DNA of 64,000 nt from Pseudomonas lini. Its GTDB lineage: Bacteria > Pseudomonadota > Gammaproteobacteria > Pseudomonadales > Pseudomonadaceae. The DNA lies in the NCBI RefSeq assembly GCF_001042905.1, contig NZ_JYLB01000001.1, forward strand, positions 806,001-870,000. Direction: 5' to 3'. Under the pieces are notes generated by a model that searched no databases, was not told the DNA's origin, and saw nothing but the letters and a program-made list of their open reading frames with translations. Of this stretch, positions 36,705 to 45,813 are shown one piece after another; position 1 is the first letter of the stretch; each line of letters starts with the position of its first letter. The position numbers were made by a program, and so were the translations under genes.

Positions 36705-37859
36705 ATGACTTTCGATTTTGATCAGGTGTTCGACCGCCATGGCACCGGCAGTACCAAGTGGAGCCGCTACCCGGCCGACGTGTTGCCGATGTGGGTCGCC
36801 GACATGGACTTTGCCGCGCCGCCAGCGATCATTCAGGCGCTGCAACAACGCCTGGAACACCCGATGCTCGGTTACAGCGTGGCGCAGGATGACTTGCGTG
36901 ACGCCATCGTCGCCGACCTGTGGCGCAAGTACGCCTGGCGTGTGCAACCTCAGGAGCTGGTATTCCTGCCGGGTATCGAGTCGGGTTTCAACATGGCCCT
37001 GCATGCGCTGGTTCAGCCGCAGCAGAACGTGGTCGTGCAAACGCCAAACTACCCGCCGCTGCGCCATGCACCGAGCCACTGGCAGCTGAACAAAGTCGAA
37101 CTGGACTTCGACGCGTTGACTGATGGTACGTATGCGACGCCGCTCGATGCCTTGCGCGAGGCGCTGCAAGGGGGCGGCGCGCTGCTGCTGAGCAACCCGC
37201 ATAACCCGCTGGGCAAGGTCTTCCCGCGTGAGGAACTGCAAGCGGTCGCCGACATTTGCCTGGAGCAGGACGCCTGGATCATCTCCGACGAGATCCATTC
37301 CGAGTTGTGCTTCGACGGCCGCGTACACATTCCGACCGCCTCGCTCAGCCCAGAAATCGCCAAGCGCACCATCACCCTGATGTCGGCGAGCAAGGCCTAC
37401 AACATCGCCGGTTTGAAGACGGCGTTCATGATCATCCAGGACGCGACACTGCGCCATCGGGTCAACAACGCCCGCTGCGGCATGGTCGACAGCGTCAACC
37501 CGCTGGGCCTGGAAGCCACCCGCGTCGCCTACCGCGAAGGCGGCCCGTGGCTGACCGAGCTCATGGCCTATCTGCAAAGCAATCGGGATTATCTGGTGGA
37601 AGCGGTTCGCACGCGGTTGCCGGGTGTGACCATGAACATCCCTCAGGGCACTTACCTGGCGTGGCTCGACTGCACGGCGCTGGGGCTGGATGACCCGCAG
37701 CAATTCTTCCTCGAGCAGGCCAAGGTCGGGCTGAGCGCAGGGCTGGATTTTGGCGATAACGCCCAGCAGTTCGTGCGCTTGAACTTCGGCTGCCCGCGAG
37801 CGCTGCTGGAGGAAGGGATCGCGCGGATGGAGCGTAGTTTGCGTAACCGCCAGGCCTGA
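36705..37859 (+). CDS. PLP-dependent C-S beta-lyase, MalY/PatB family
   Basis: 384 aa from ATG 36705; the in-frame ATG at 36693 lacks a site upstream. Seen: N terminus MTFDFDQVFDRHGTGSTKW, the WVADMDF motif typical of MalY/PatB, SNPHNPLGKVF, and PLP Lys in MSASKAYNIAGLK. Function: cleaves cystathionine or other cysteine S-conjugates to thiol, pyruvate and ammonia in the cytoplasm. Length matches the family. Monocistronic, with a strong terminator. Confidence 0.9.
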   Translation: MTFDFDQVFDRHGTGSTKWSRYPADVLPMWVADMDFAAPPAIIQALQQRLEHPMLGYSVAQDDLRDAIVADLWRKYAWRVQPQELVFLPGIESGFNMALHALVQPQQNVVVQTPNYPPLRHAPSHWQLNKVELDFDALTDGTYATPLDALREALQGGGALLLSNPHNPLGKVFPREELQAVADICLEQDAWIISDEIHSELCFDGRVHIPTASLSPEIAKRTITLMSASKAYNIAGLKTAFMIIQDATLRHRVNNARCGMVDSVNPLGLEATRVAYREGGPWLTELMAYLQSNRDYLVEAVRTRLPGVTMNIPQGTYLAWLDCTALGLDDPQQFFLEQAKVGLSAGLDFGDNAQQFVRLNFGCPRALLEEGIARMERSLRNRQA

Positions 37860-37877
37860 CACCCCAGGTTGATACCG

Positions 37878-37906
37878 AAAACCCGATGCCTGTGCATCGG
37901 GTTTTT
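37878..37906 (+). terminator. Intrinsic terminator of the C-S lyase gene
   Basis: AAAACCCGATGC (37878-37889) pairs with GCATCGGGTTTT (from 37894) over a short CTGT loop, followed by a T run to 37907, 18 bp after the stop codon. Confidence 0.92.
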
Positions 37907-37937
37907 TATGGGCGATAGGCGCAGTATCGAATCCCGT

Positions 37938-38111
37938 TCAAGGCGTTATGCGCTCCATGCAAGCCTTGATGAAGGCTTCCCGCTTCTGATCGTCCGGCAG
38001 CTTCATGAAGTTTTTCGGCTCGCAATTTTTCTCATTCACTTCGTATTTGCTTTCACAGCCTGCGAGACATGCCAACGATAGTGCCAGTGCAACGAGCGAT
38101 TGAGTATTCAT
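37938..38111 (-). CDS. Small lipoprotein (TrbK-like)
   Basis: 57 aa from ATG 38111, AGGAG seven bases upstream. Seen: signal peptide with lipobox LAGC (Cys about 18), then a short charged domain with a conserved-looking Cys pair (NCEPKNF...KACMERI). Known: small Pseudomonas lipoproteins of this pattern are often named entry-exclusion lipoprotein TrbK; no conjugation genes are nearby, so that role is not implied. Convergent with the C-S lyase gene. Confidence 0.7.
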   Translation of the reverse strand: MNTQSLVALALSLACLAGCESKYEVNEKNCEPKNFMKLPDDQKREAFIKACMERITP

Positions 38112-38306
38112 GAGCAACTCCTCATCGAGTTTCTTGCATCGCATTGAGCCTAACTCATGAGTTGAGTGTATGCAGGAACAGCGAACTCTCCTCTTGCGCT
38201 AAACCCGTCGGAAGTCCAACCGAACTCAAGACAAAAGACCGGGGTCAACCCTCAACGAGTGCTTGTGGCGCTTGAGTCTTTTGCCTTGAACAGAGGAGAT
38301 TTCCCG

Positions 38307-39164
38307 ATGACTGACTATCCAAAACCACCCTTCCCGAAACAAAGCCAGCCAGTCCCCGGTGTTCAAACGAAAATGGACCCTTACCCCGATTGTGGCGAGC
38401 AGAGCTACAAAGGTTCGGGTCGGCTGGAGGGCAAGATTGCCCTGATCACTGGGGGCGACAGCGGCATCGGCCGTGCGGTGGCGATTGCATTCGCCCGGGA
38501 AGGCGCGGATGTGGTGGTTGCCTACTTGAATGAAACTGAAGATGCGCAGGAAACCGCGCGCTGGGTCGAACAGGCCGGTCGTCAATGCCTGCTGCTGCCT
38601 GGCGATGTGGCGCAAAAAGCGCACTGCCAGGCGCTGGTGGACAAAACGGTCGAGCGCTTTGGCCGGATCGACATTCTGGTCAACAACGCCGCGTTCCAGA
38701 TGACCCACGAAAACATCGAGGACATCCCGGACGAAGAATGGGTGATGACCTTCGATGTCAACGTCACGGCCATGTTCAGGCTTTGTCAGGCCGCGCTGAA
38801 ACACATGAAGCCCGGCAGTTCGATCATCAACACCAGTTCGGTCAACTCCGACATGCCCAAGCCGACATTGCTGGCCTACGCGACCACCAAGGGCGCGATT
38901 GCCAACTTTTCCGCCGGCCTGGCACAGATGCTGGGACCAAAGAACATCCGGGTAAACAGCGTGGCGCCGGGGCCGATCTGGACGCCGCTGATCGTCTCGA
39001 CCATGCCCGAGGAAGACGTGCAAAACTTCGGATCGCAAACCCCGCTCGGCCGTCCCGGTCAACCGGTGGAAGTCGCGCCGATCTATGTGCTGCTGGCCTC
39101 GGATGAAGCCAGCTACATCACCGGGCAACGGTATGGCGTCACGGGCGGCAAGCCGATGCTCTGA
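38307..39164 (+). CDS. SDR family oxidoreductase (YghA-like)
   Basis: 285 aa from ATG 38307 with AGAGGAG upstream. Seen: about 40-residue N-terminal extension (KQSQPVPGVQTKMDPYPDCG) typical of the YghA/glucose-ribitol dehydrogenase-like group, TGGDSGIGRA nucleotide-binding motif, NNAAF, and catalytic YATTK. Function: NAD(P)-dependent oxidoreductase; stress-associated in related bacteria, substrate unknown. Followed by an inverted repeat that is also found at 59 kb. Confidence 0.88.
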   Translation: MTDYPKPPFPKQSQPVPGVQTKMDPYPDCGEQSYKGSGRLEGKIALITGGDSGIGRAVAIAFAREGADVVVAYLNETEDAQETARWVEQAGRQCLLLPGDVAQKAHCQALVDKTVERFGRIDILVNNAAFQMTHENIEDIPDEEWVMTFDVNVTAMFRLCQAALKHMKPGSSIINTSSVNSDMPKPTLLAYATTKGAIANFSAGLAQMLGPKNIRVNSVAPGPIWTPLIVSTMPEEDVQNFGSQTPLGRPGQPVEVAPIYVLLASDEASYITGQRYGVTGGKPML

Positions 39165-39194
39165 AGCTACTAGCGTGGCCTGCGTTCGGCCCCT

Positions 39195-39281
39195 GTAGGA
39201 GCCAGGCTTGCCGGCGAAGGCGCTCTTAAGGACGCCTTCGCCGGCAAGCCTGGCTCCTACGAAAAGCGGTTCATTCGCTTA
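39195..39281. repeat. 28-bp perfect inverted repeat, same core as the 59-kb MITE
   Basis: Arms 39195-39222 and 39233-39260 (GTAGGAGCCAGGCTTGCCGG type) are exact reverse complements around CTCTTAAGGA, followed by the tail GAAAAGCGGTTCATTCGCTT to 39281, beside the DUF421 stop. An identical core is at 59057-59122, but there the tail is on the other side. It may act as terminator for the SDR and DUF421 genes. Confidence 0.88.
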
Positions 39282-39283
39282 AG

Positions 39284-39730
39284 TCAGGGCTCTTGAGCAA
39301 TCACCGAAATCTTGCCATTGCGCTCGATGATGGCGAATTTGATCTGCTCAAGGGTTTCAATGCCCTGGCTCGAACGCGCAGCCTCCATGACATCTGCTTC
39401 CACCAGTCGCGCATGGCGCAGGCGTTTGTGCAGAAGTTTGCCGTTTTCGACAATGATCGTCGGCCCGCCATCGATCAGCCGCTGCACCCATTGCGAGCGC
39501 TGTTTGAGCAGTGAAAGCCCGACGTCAATGGCAATCAGCGTGATGATCACCAGTATGGAATTGGTCAGGGAAAAATCATTGCCCAGCAACGCTTGTTGGG
39601 TCGCCTCGCCGATGATCATCAGCAGCACGAAATCAAACGTCGTCAGTTCGGCCAGCGAGCGCCGACCGGCGATCTTGAACAGCACCATCAACGCCAGGTA
39701 CATCACGGCCGCGCGCAATACCGAATCCAT
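39284..39730 (-). CDS. DUF421 domain membrane protein (YetF-like)
   Basis: 148 aa. Seen: about three N-terminal membrane helices (1-75) with GRRSLAELTTFDFVLLMIIG, then a cytoplasmic alpha/beta domain with GGPTIIVENGKLLHKRLRHA, the DUF421 arrangement. Function unknown; related Bacillus proteins are linked to germination and envelope. Last of three co-directional genes (CinA-like, 39738 gene, this), with 7 bp to the previous gene. Confidence 0.83.
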   Translation of the reverse strand: MDSVLRAAVMYLALMVLFKIAGRRSLAELTTFDFVLLMIIGEATQQALLGNDFSLTNSILVIITLIAIDVGLSLLKQRSQWVQRLIDGGPTIIVENGKLLHKRLRHARLVEADVMEAARSSQGIETLEQIKFAIIERNGKISVIAQEP

Positions 39731-39737
39731 AAGTCAC

Positions 39738-40256
39738 CTAAGGGAAAATGAATTGATCCACCTTGACCGAGGCCGCACCGGGCGAGGCGATATGGCTGCG
39801 GAACAGACCCAGCCCCTCGCCACGCAAGGTCAGGTAAAGACTGGCCTGCCCTTGCGCGTCCGTTTGTACCCACAGTTTCATGCCCTGCTCGCCACTGAGT
39901 GCACGCACAGGCTCTGGTTGCAGGGTTTCGATTTCGAAGCCCTCCAACAGTTTTCCGGTCAGTTCCAGCTCAACCGTGGCATCCGGCCGGCCGATCACAC
40001 TGACCTTCATCGGATTGGTCGAGCCATGACGGTGGAACATTTCGTACTCCACCCGTACCTTGCCATCGCTGCCGTGAACGTCCCGGGAGCTGAGCGGGCC
40101 ACGCGAAAACAAGCCGAGCAAGGCCAGCACCACCAGCAGTACCATCACGTACCAGCCCCAGCGCTCGAATCGCCAGACCTTGACCTGATACGCCATGTCT
40201 TCGCGCACCGGAAAGTCGCGGCTGTGGTATTCGGTGCGGCGAGATTCGTCTTTCAT
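39738..40256 (-). CDS. Hypothetical single-pass membrane protein
   Basis: 172 aa from ATG 40256 with AGGT upstream. Seen: short charged cytoplasmic N terminus, one membrane helix at about 33-53 (WGWYVMVLLVVLALLGLFSR), then a beta-rich periplasmic domain of about 115 residues ending KVDQFIFP. Seven bases before the DUF421 gene, so they are probably expressed together and may form a complex. No family recognised. Confidence 0.7.
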   Translation of the reverse strand: MKDESRRTEYHSRDFPVREDMAYQVKVWRFERWGWYVMVLLVVLALLGLFSRGPLSSRDVHGSDGKVRVEYEMFHRHGSTNPMKVSVIGRPDATVELELTGKLLEGFEIETLQPEPVRALSGEQGMKLWVQTDAQGQASLYLTLRGEGLGLFRSHIASPGAASVKVDQFIFP

Positions 40257-40273
40257 TGATTTACCTGATCTTT

Positions 40274-40777
40274 TCACCGCTCATATTCACCAGCTAGCGC
40301 ACGTTTATGAAAAAACGAGATCCGCTTCAAGGCATGTTCTGCGGCCAATAACTGGACCTTGCTGCGGGATCCGTAAAAGCGATGCTGTTGAGTGAATACA
40401 CACTTTCCTTGCTCAGTCTGGTAGGCCCAGGCAAAACAGACGGTGCCTGCCGGAATCCCGTCTACATCCTCTGGCCCCAGGATACCGGTGGTGGCCACGG
40501 CGACGTTGGCGGTGCTGTCGAGCAAGGCGCCCAAGGCCATTTCGCGAGCGACTTCACAACTGGTCAGGTTGAAGGTTTCGATCGTATGGGGGCTGACGTT
40601 AAGTAAGCGTTGCTTTGCTTCGGAAGAATAGACCACGTAACCGCTCTCGATCAGGTCCCCGCTGCCCGGCACTTCGGCCAGCAAGGTCACGATCTTTCCG
40701 GCGGTACAGGATTCGGCGGTCGTCAGTCGCAGGTCGTGTTGGCGCAAATATTCGACGACGGTTTGGCTGACGTTCAT
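40274..40777 (-). CDS. CinA C-terminal domain protein (nicotinamide-nucleotide amidase-like)
   Basis: 167 aa from ATG 40777. Seen: the CinA amidase fold with LTTAESCTAGKIVTLLAEVP, SGYVVYSSEAKQ and ATTGILGPEDVDGIPAGTVC. Known: PncC-type enzymes deamidate nicotinamide mononucleotide in the pyridine nucleotide cycle. The first motif usually reads ESCTGG; here it is ESCTAG. Only the C-terminal domain is present, as in stand-alone PncC. Upstream of the 39738/DUF421 pair. Confidence 0.85.
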   Translation of the reverse strand: MNVSQTVVEYLRQHDLRLTTAESCTAGKIVTLLAEVPGSGDLIESGYVVYSSEAKQRLLNVSPHTIETFNLTSCEVAREMALGALLDSTANVAVATTGILGPEDVDGIPAGTVCFAWAYQTEQGKCVFTQQHRFYGSRSKVQLLAAEHALKRISFFHKRALAGEYER

Positions 40778-40945
40778 GACAAGGCATCCAGGCAAGAGGA
40801 ACTGCTCGGTTGACCTTCGACGCTGGCAAACATTCCCTCGGGCAGACCGCCCATGCCCCCGATAAAAAATGAACCCCCGGCGATGGATGCACCTCAATAC
40901 TTTTAGGGGCCCCTATGCCGGGCCGCTTGCTATCTGGAGGTCGTC

Positions 40946-41557
40946 ATGTCCGCACCTTTCGTCAGGCTGTTCACTCAGCCCAATTTCGTCTGGACAGATA
41001 TTCGCAAGGAAGAGGAAGCGCATCCGCGCCATTACCTCGCTCATTTGCTGTTGCTCGCCTTGATTCCCGCCGTATGTCTGTTCATCGGGACCACCTACGT
41101 CGGCTGGAGCCTGGTCGAGAACGAAACGGTCAGGCTCACCACCACCAGCGCCCTGCAACTCTGCGGGCTGCTGTACCTGAGCATCATTGTCGGCGTGGTG
41201 CTGATGGGGCTGTTCATCCGCTGGATGTCGCGAACATTCGACTCACGCCCCAACGTCAATCAGTGCATCGGTTTTGCCGCCTATACCGTGACCCCGTTTT
41301 TTCTCGCGGGTATCGCCGGGCTGTACCCCAGCCGCTGGCTGGCGATCACGGTGCTGGGGGCCGCCTCTATCTATTCGACGTTCCTGCTGTTCGTCGGCTT
41401 GCCGATTTTCATGCACGAACGCAGGGAGCAAGGCCTGCTGAATGCGGCGAGCCTATGGGGTGTCGGGCTGTTGGTACTGGTGACTATCCTGGTGGAAATG
41501 ATTTTGCTCTGGTCCAACTATCTGAGACCTGAGTACTTACGCGTGACCGGCGTTTGA
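40946..41557 (+). CDS. Yip1 domain inner-membrane protein
   Basis: 203 aa, GGAGG before the ATG. Seen: five hydrophobic helices from about residue 30 to 195, no charged catalytic motif, and N-terminal FTQPNFVWTDIRKEEEAHP typical of bacterial Yip1-family proteins. Function unknown. 55 bp before the cation/proton antiporter gene, so probably co-transcribed. Confidence 0.78.
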   Translation: MSAPFVRLFTQPNFVWTDIRKEEEAHPRHYLAHLLLLALIPAVCLFIGTTYVGWSLVENETVRLTTTSALQLCGLLYLSIIVGVVLMGLFIRWMSRTFDSRPNVNQCIGFAAYTVTPFFLAGIAGLYPSRWLAITVLGAASIYSTFLLFVGLPIFMHERREQGLLNAASLWGVGLLVLVTILVEMILLWSNYLRPEYLRVTGV

Positions 41558-41612
41558 CTGTCCTGAGCCCGCGATCCTTCGACGGTCTACGGCACACCTC
41601 CGAGAACCGGGC

Positions 41613-42959
41613 ATGAGCTTCATTGTATGGGTGGCGGTGTTGGGGGCGGTGCTGCTGACCCTGGCACTGACCTCGTCCTATCTGCGCTGGATGCCGGTGA
41701 CCACCTCGGCGGTGTGCCTGGCACTGGGCGTGGCGATCGGTCCGGCGGTCCTGGGCTTGCTGAAGCTGGACATCAAGGACGCGGCGATCTGGATGGAGCA
41801 CCTGACGGAAGTCGCGGTGCTCTTTTCGCTGTTTGTCTGCGGACTCAAATTGCGCCTGCCGCTGAAGGATCTTCGATGGCGGGTGGCGTTCGGCCTGGCA
41901 GGACCGGTGATGATCTTGACCATCATTGGCGTCTGCCTGCTACTGCATTACGGTTTTGCCCTGGCCTGGGGGCCGTCGCTGCTGATCGGGGCGATTCTGG
42001 CCCCCACCGATCCGGTACTGGCCTCGCTGGTACAGGTCAACGACGCCAGGGATTACGATTCGGTGCGTTTCGGGCTCACCGGTGAGGCGGGGCTCAACGA
42101 CGGCATCGCCTTCCCCTTCGTGATCCTCGGTTTGTTGTTTGTGCAACAGAGCGGCAATAGCGACGCCTGGCTCGGTGAGTGGGCATTGAAAAGTGTGCTG
42201 TGGGCCGTGCCTGCCGGTTTGTTCATCGGTTACTGGATGGGCCATGGCATCGGTCGCTTGACCTTGTCGATGCGCATCCGCAATGCCGACAGCACGATTT
42301 CTCCCAACGATTATCTGACCCTGGCCCTGATCGCCCTCGCTTATGTCGCGGCCGAGGAGATACATGCCTATGGCTTTTTGTCGGTATTCGCCGCCGGCCT
42401 GGGGTTGCGGCAGGCCGAAGTCAAATCCACCGGCGACGCGCGGATCCCCGCCGAGCATCTGGTGCAACCGGTGGTCGGCCACCAGAACGTCGAACCTGCG
42501 GCTGCCGTCCACGGCGACGTGACGAACTTGGCAGAAACCCAAGTCGCGGCGGGCATCATGATGGGCGACATGCTGGCATTCGGCAGTCTGGTGGAACGCG
42601 CCATGGAAGTGTTTCTGGTCACCCTGCTGGGCGTGGTGCTGGTGGGCCATTGGGATTGGCGAGCGTTGGTGGTTGCACTGGTGTTGTTCTGTGCCATTCG
42701 CCCCTTGTGTGTATGGCTCATGCCGTGGGGGCGCTTGCTCGACGGTCGCCAGCGGCTGTTGATCGGCTGGTTCGGGATTCGCGGGATCGGGAGCTTTTAT
42801 TACCTGTTCTACGCCTTGAACCATGACCTCGGTCCGGCGGCGGCGACGCTGTGCACCGATCTGACATTGTCGGTGGTGGCGCTCAGTATTCTGGCGCATG
42901 GCATCAGTACTCAACCGATGCTGGCCCGTTATGAGCGGCGCAATCAGAAGGACGTCTGA
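41613..42959 (+). CDS. Cation:proton antiporter, CPA1 (Na+/H+ exchanger) family
   Basis: 448 aa with about 12 membrane helices. Seen: ILAPTDPVLASLVQ (TDP motif) and GEAGLNDGIAFPFV (ND motif), the two unwound-helix/ion-site segments of CPA exchangers, and no long C-terminal regulatory domain. Function: exchanges Na+ or K+ for protons at the inner membrane in pH or salt homeostasis. Follows the Yip1 gene by 55 bp. Confidence 0.87.
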   Translation: MSFIVWVAVLGAVLLTLALTSSYLRWMPVTTSAVCLALGVAIGPAVLGLLKLDIKDAAIWMEHLTEVAVLFSLFVCGLKLRLPLKDLRWRVAFGLAGPVMILTIIGVCLLLHYGFALAWGPSLLIGAILAPTDPVLASLVQVNDARDYDSVRFGLTGEAGLNDGIAFPFVILGLLFVQQSGNSDAWLGEWALKSVLWAVPAGLFIGYWMGHGIGRLTLSMRIRNADSTISPNDYLTLALIALAYVAAEEIHAYGFLSVFAAGLGLRQAEVKSTGDARIPAEHLVQPVVGHQNVEPAAAVHGDVTNLAETQVAAGIMMGDMLAFGSLVERAMEVFLVTLLGVVLVGHWDWRALVVALVLFCAIRPLCVWLMPWGRLLDGRQRLLIGWFGIRGIGSFYYLFYALNHDLGPAAATLCTDLTLSVVALSILAHGISTQPMLARYERRNQKDV

Positions 42960-43018
42960 CGGTTTCCTTGGCGAAACCATTCCTTCGGTCAACCTGCACT
43001 GAACAGCAATGGATATTC

Positions 43019-43168
43019 ATGCAGGTTGCACGACAAACGCCATCTCAAATCAATTACAACCATCTGTTTTTACTGGCTTTTTATGGATTTTTGAAACAGG
43101 CACGGGAAATGCTCCAGCAGTGTGAGCGACAACGGCAGGAAGACCGTTTGCGCCTGACCCGTGACTAA
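43019..43168 (+). CDS. Possible small protein (49 aa)
   Basis: A short frame upstream of the hemerythrin gene reads YNHLFLLAFYGFLKQAREML followed by a charged tail QQCERQRQEDRLRLTRD: a hydrophobic then amphipathic helix. There is no clear ribosome binding site at the ATG (43019), so this is tentative. Family unknown. Confidence 0.3.
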   Translation: MQVARQTPSQINYNHLFLLAFYGFLKQAREMLQQCERQRQEDRLRLTRD

Positions 43169-43183
43169 ACAAGAGGTTTGACC

Positions 43184-43660
43184 ATGAACGCCATTGACCT
43201 GTTGAAAGCCGACCATGAACGCGTAAAAGGCATCCTGGCCCAGTTGAGCGAGTCCACCGAGCGTGGGGTTAAAAAGCGCACTGAGTTGCTGGCCAAACTG
43301 GAAATGGAAATCAAGATCCATACCCGTCTGGAAGAGGAAGTCTTGTATCCGGCGTATAAAAAAGCCGGGGGCAAGGAACAGGACGTGATGTATTACGAAG
43401 CCAAGGAAGAACATCGCACCGTCGATACGCTGGTGCTTCCAGACCTGAAAACCACTGATCCTTCCACCCTCGAATTTGCCGGTCGAGTGAAAGTGGTCAA
43501 GGAGTTGCTGGAACATCACATTGAAGAAGAGGAAAAGGAAATGTTTCCTCAGGCCAAAAAGCTACTGGGCAAAACGACACTCGACGAATTGGGTGCGGAG
43601 ATGGAAAGCCTGAAAGCCCGCTACAAAAAAGAGCTGGGCGCGCCCAATCTCGCTGCTTGA
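43184..43660 (+). CDS. Hemerythrin HHE cation-binding domain protein
   Basis: 158 aa from ATG 43184 with AGAGG upstream. Seen: four-helix bundle with LKADHERVKGILAQL, HTRLEEEVLYP, KEEHRTVDTL and EHHIEEEEKEMFP, which supply His/Glu ligands for a di-iron site. Function: cytoplasmic iron/oxygen or nitric-oxide sensing or stress protection; the exact role is undefined. A REP doublet follows and may terminate it. Confidence 0.88.
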   Translation: MNAIDLLKADHERVKGILAQLSESTERGVKKRTELLAKLEMEIKIHTRLEEEVLYPAYKKAGGKEQDVMYYEAKEEHRTVDTLVLPDLKTTDPSTLEFAGRVKVVKELLEHHIEEEEKEMFPQAKKLLGKTTLDELGAEMESLKARYKKELGAPNLAA

Positions 43661-43683
43661 TAGCGGTGAGTTAAGACGCATAC

Positions 43684-43777
43684 CCTGTAGGAGCGAGGCT
43701 TGCCCGCGAAGAATGCACCGCGGTTTTTCAGGTATTACGCGTCATCGTTCTTCGCGGGCAAGCCTCGCTCCTACAGG
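43684..43777. repeat. REP doublet, 30-bp perfect inverted repeat
   Basis: 43684-43713 (CCTGTAGGAGCGAGGCTTGC and on) is the exact reverse complement of 43748-43777, around a 34-bp loop. It lies between the convergent hemerythrin and hybrid kinase genes and could serve as a bidirectional terminator. Same family as the doublet at 58938-59176. Confidence 0.9.
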
Positions 43778-43793
43778 ATTTTCGCTACCTGAC

Positions 43794-45716
43794 TCACTTC
43801 ATCGCCAGCGCAATAACTTCCACCAGATTAAGTTGGGTAAAAGGCTTCGACAGGCGCGGAAGTCTGGCCGCGAAGCCTTCCAGGCGCTCGGCGTAACCGG
43901 TGGCGAGGATGATCGGCAGATGTGGCCTTATCACCCGAATAGCCTGTGCCAGTTGCTCGCCACTCATCTTGGGCATGACCATGTCCGTAATGACCAGATC
44001 AAAGTCGTGCTCGCAGTCGAACAGCCCCAGTGCCTGTGCACCCGACGCTGCACTGATCACCCGATGACCCAGGTCCTCAAGCAACAGGCTGGTACTGGTC
44101 AACACCAGACTATCGTCGTCCACAACCAACACACACAGACGAGGCACCCGCGACATGGCTGTCTCCTCGGTAGCGGGTTCAGTGGTCGAGTTGGCTAGCG
44201 CAACGGGTAACCAGAGTTCGGCAGTGGTGCCGACGTCTTTCTGGCTTTTCAAGATGAAGCGCCCACCCAGTTGTTCAGTAAACCCGTGAACCATCGACAA
44301 CCCCAGGCCAGTGCCTTTGCCGACACCTTTTGTGGTGAAGAAAGGGTCCATTGCTGACCCCAACGTAGCGTCATCCATGCCCTCCCCCGTATCCGTGACA
44401 CTCAGGCAGACATAGCGGCCTGGCGCCAGGGACAATTGCGGCTGATCGTGGATTTCTTCGGTTTGGGCGCTGATGACAAGTTTTCCACCGTCGGGCATGG
44501 CATCGCGGGCATTGGTCGCCAGGTTCAACACCGCCAGTTCGAGCTGATTGACGTCGGCCATGGCCGGTTCAAGTTCAGGCGAAAAGCGGGTTTCTATGAT
44601 TACCGCAGGCCCCAGAGAGCTGCGCAACAGCCCGGTAATCCCCTGTATCAGCGTCGGTATCTCGACCGATTCGGTCTTGAGTTCCTGACGCCTGGCAAAC
44701 GCCAGCATACGCTGGGTCAGGGAAACGCCACGCAAGGCGCCTTGAGTAGCGTTGTCGAGCAAACGGGTAATTCTCGGGTCGTCTACCGCACGTTTACGAA
44801 CGATTTCCAGATTGCCGAGAATAACGGTCAGCAGATTATTGAAGTCGTGGGCAATCCCCCCGCTGAGCTGGCCGATGGCCTGCATTTTCTGCGCCTGAAA
44901 CAATGCTTCGCGGGTTTTCTCAAGTACCTGTTGGGCTTGTGTCGCTTCGGTAATATCCCGAGTGATCTTGGCAAATCCCAGCAACGTGCCGGTGTCGCCC
45001 CTGATCGGGTCGACCACGACATGTGCCAGAAACCGCGTGCCATCCTTGCGCACGCGCCAGGCCTTGTTTTCGAATCGCCCCTCGCGAATCGCAATGTCCA
45101 GCGCCCGCTGCGGTTCACCGGCTTCGCGGTCTTCAGGGGTGTAAAACAGCGAGAAGTGTTGGCCGATGATTTCTTCAGGCCGGTAACCCTTGATTCGCTG
45201 GGCCCCCAGGTTCCAGTTGGTCACACGTCCATCCGGGGCGAGCATGTAGATGGCGTAGTCGGTGACGCTTTGCACCAGCAGTCGGAACTGCTGCTCACTT
45301 TGTTTGAGGGTTTCTTCGGCCATTTTGCGGTCGGTCAGATCCCGGGTGATCTTGGCAAAACCCAGCAATCTGCCCGACGGATCGAGAATGGGATCGATGA
45401 TGACGTGGGACCAGAAATGCGTGCCGTCCTTGCGAACCCGCCAGCCTTCGCCCTCGAAACGTCCTTCGCGAATGGCGGTATCAAGGGCGCGTTGAGGCAA
45501 ACCGGCCTTGCGGTCCTCTTCGGTATAAAAACGCGAGAAATGCTGACCGAGAATTTCCGCTTCCTCATACCCTTTGAAACGCTTGGCGCCAGCGTTCCAA
45601 CTGGTGATGATGCCATCGGGGTCAATCATGTAGATCGCGTAGTCGATCACAGCATCGATCAGCAGACGAAAGCGCATCTCCTCGATGCTATTGATCCTGG
45701 TCCGGTCATCGCTCAT
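43794..45716 (-). CDS. PAS-PAS hybrid sensor histidine kinase with receiver domain
   Basis: 640 aa from ATG 45716 (AGGG five bases upstream). Seen: two PAS/PAC modules at about 15-132 and 142-256, HisKA with phospho-acceptor His290 in SGGIAHDFNN, HATPase_c to about 505 (NLATNARDAM, DTGEGM, GTGLGLSMV), and a receiver domain 525-640 with Asp578 (VITDMVMPKM) and Lys624. No membrane helix, so cytoplasmic. The two PAS modules are clearly duplicates (GQHFSRFYTEEDRKAGLPQR against GQHFSLFYTPEDREAGEPQR). Signal and output unknown; no partner regulator is adjacent. Confidence 0.92.
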   Translation of the reverse strand: MSDDRTRINSIEEMRFRLLIDAVIDYAIYMIDPDGIITSWNAGAKRFKGYEEAEILGQHFSRFYTEEDRKAGLPQRALDTAIREGRFEGEGWRVRKDGTHFWSHVIIDPILDPSGRLLGFAKITRDLTDRKMAEETLKQSEQQFRLLVQSVTDYAIYMLAPDGRVTNWNLGAQRIKGYRPEEIIGQHFSLFYTPEDREAGEPQRALDIAIREGRFENKAWRVRKDGTRFLAHVVVDPIRGDTGTLLGFAKITRDITEATQAQQVLEKTREALFQAQKMQAIGQLSGGIAHDFNNLLTVILGNLEIVRKRAVDDPRITRLLDNATQGALRGVSLTQRMLAFARRQELKTESVEIPTLIQGITGLLRSSLGPAVIIETRFSPELEPAMADVNQLELAVLNLATNARDAMPDGGKLVISAQTEEIHDQPQLSLAPGRYVCLSVTDTGEGMDDATLGSAMDPFFTTKGVGKGTGLGLSMVHGFTEQLGGRFILKSQKDVGTTAELWLPVALANSTTEPATEETAMSRVPRLCVLVVDDDSLVLTSTSLLLEDLGHRVISAASGAQALGLFDCEHDFDLVITDMVMPKMSGEQLAQAIRVIRPHLPIILATGYAERLEGFAARLPRLSKPFTQLNLVEVIALAMK

Positions 45717-45813
45717 GGATCCCTGTCCTTGTTGTTGTTCTTCTGGAGTATGCGACAAACCGCAGGTTTGGAAATTCAAAAAAACGCGATCTTTGGGGGC
45801 GCTACACAGCAGG

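Noticed and set aside
37938..38111. TrbK-like lipoprotein as a sign of a conjugative element
   Set aside because: No other transfer, integrase or attachment features are nearby; such small lipoproteins are common in Pseudomonas chromosomes.
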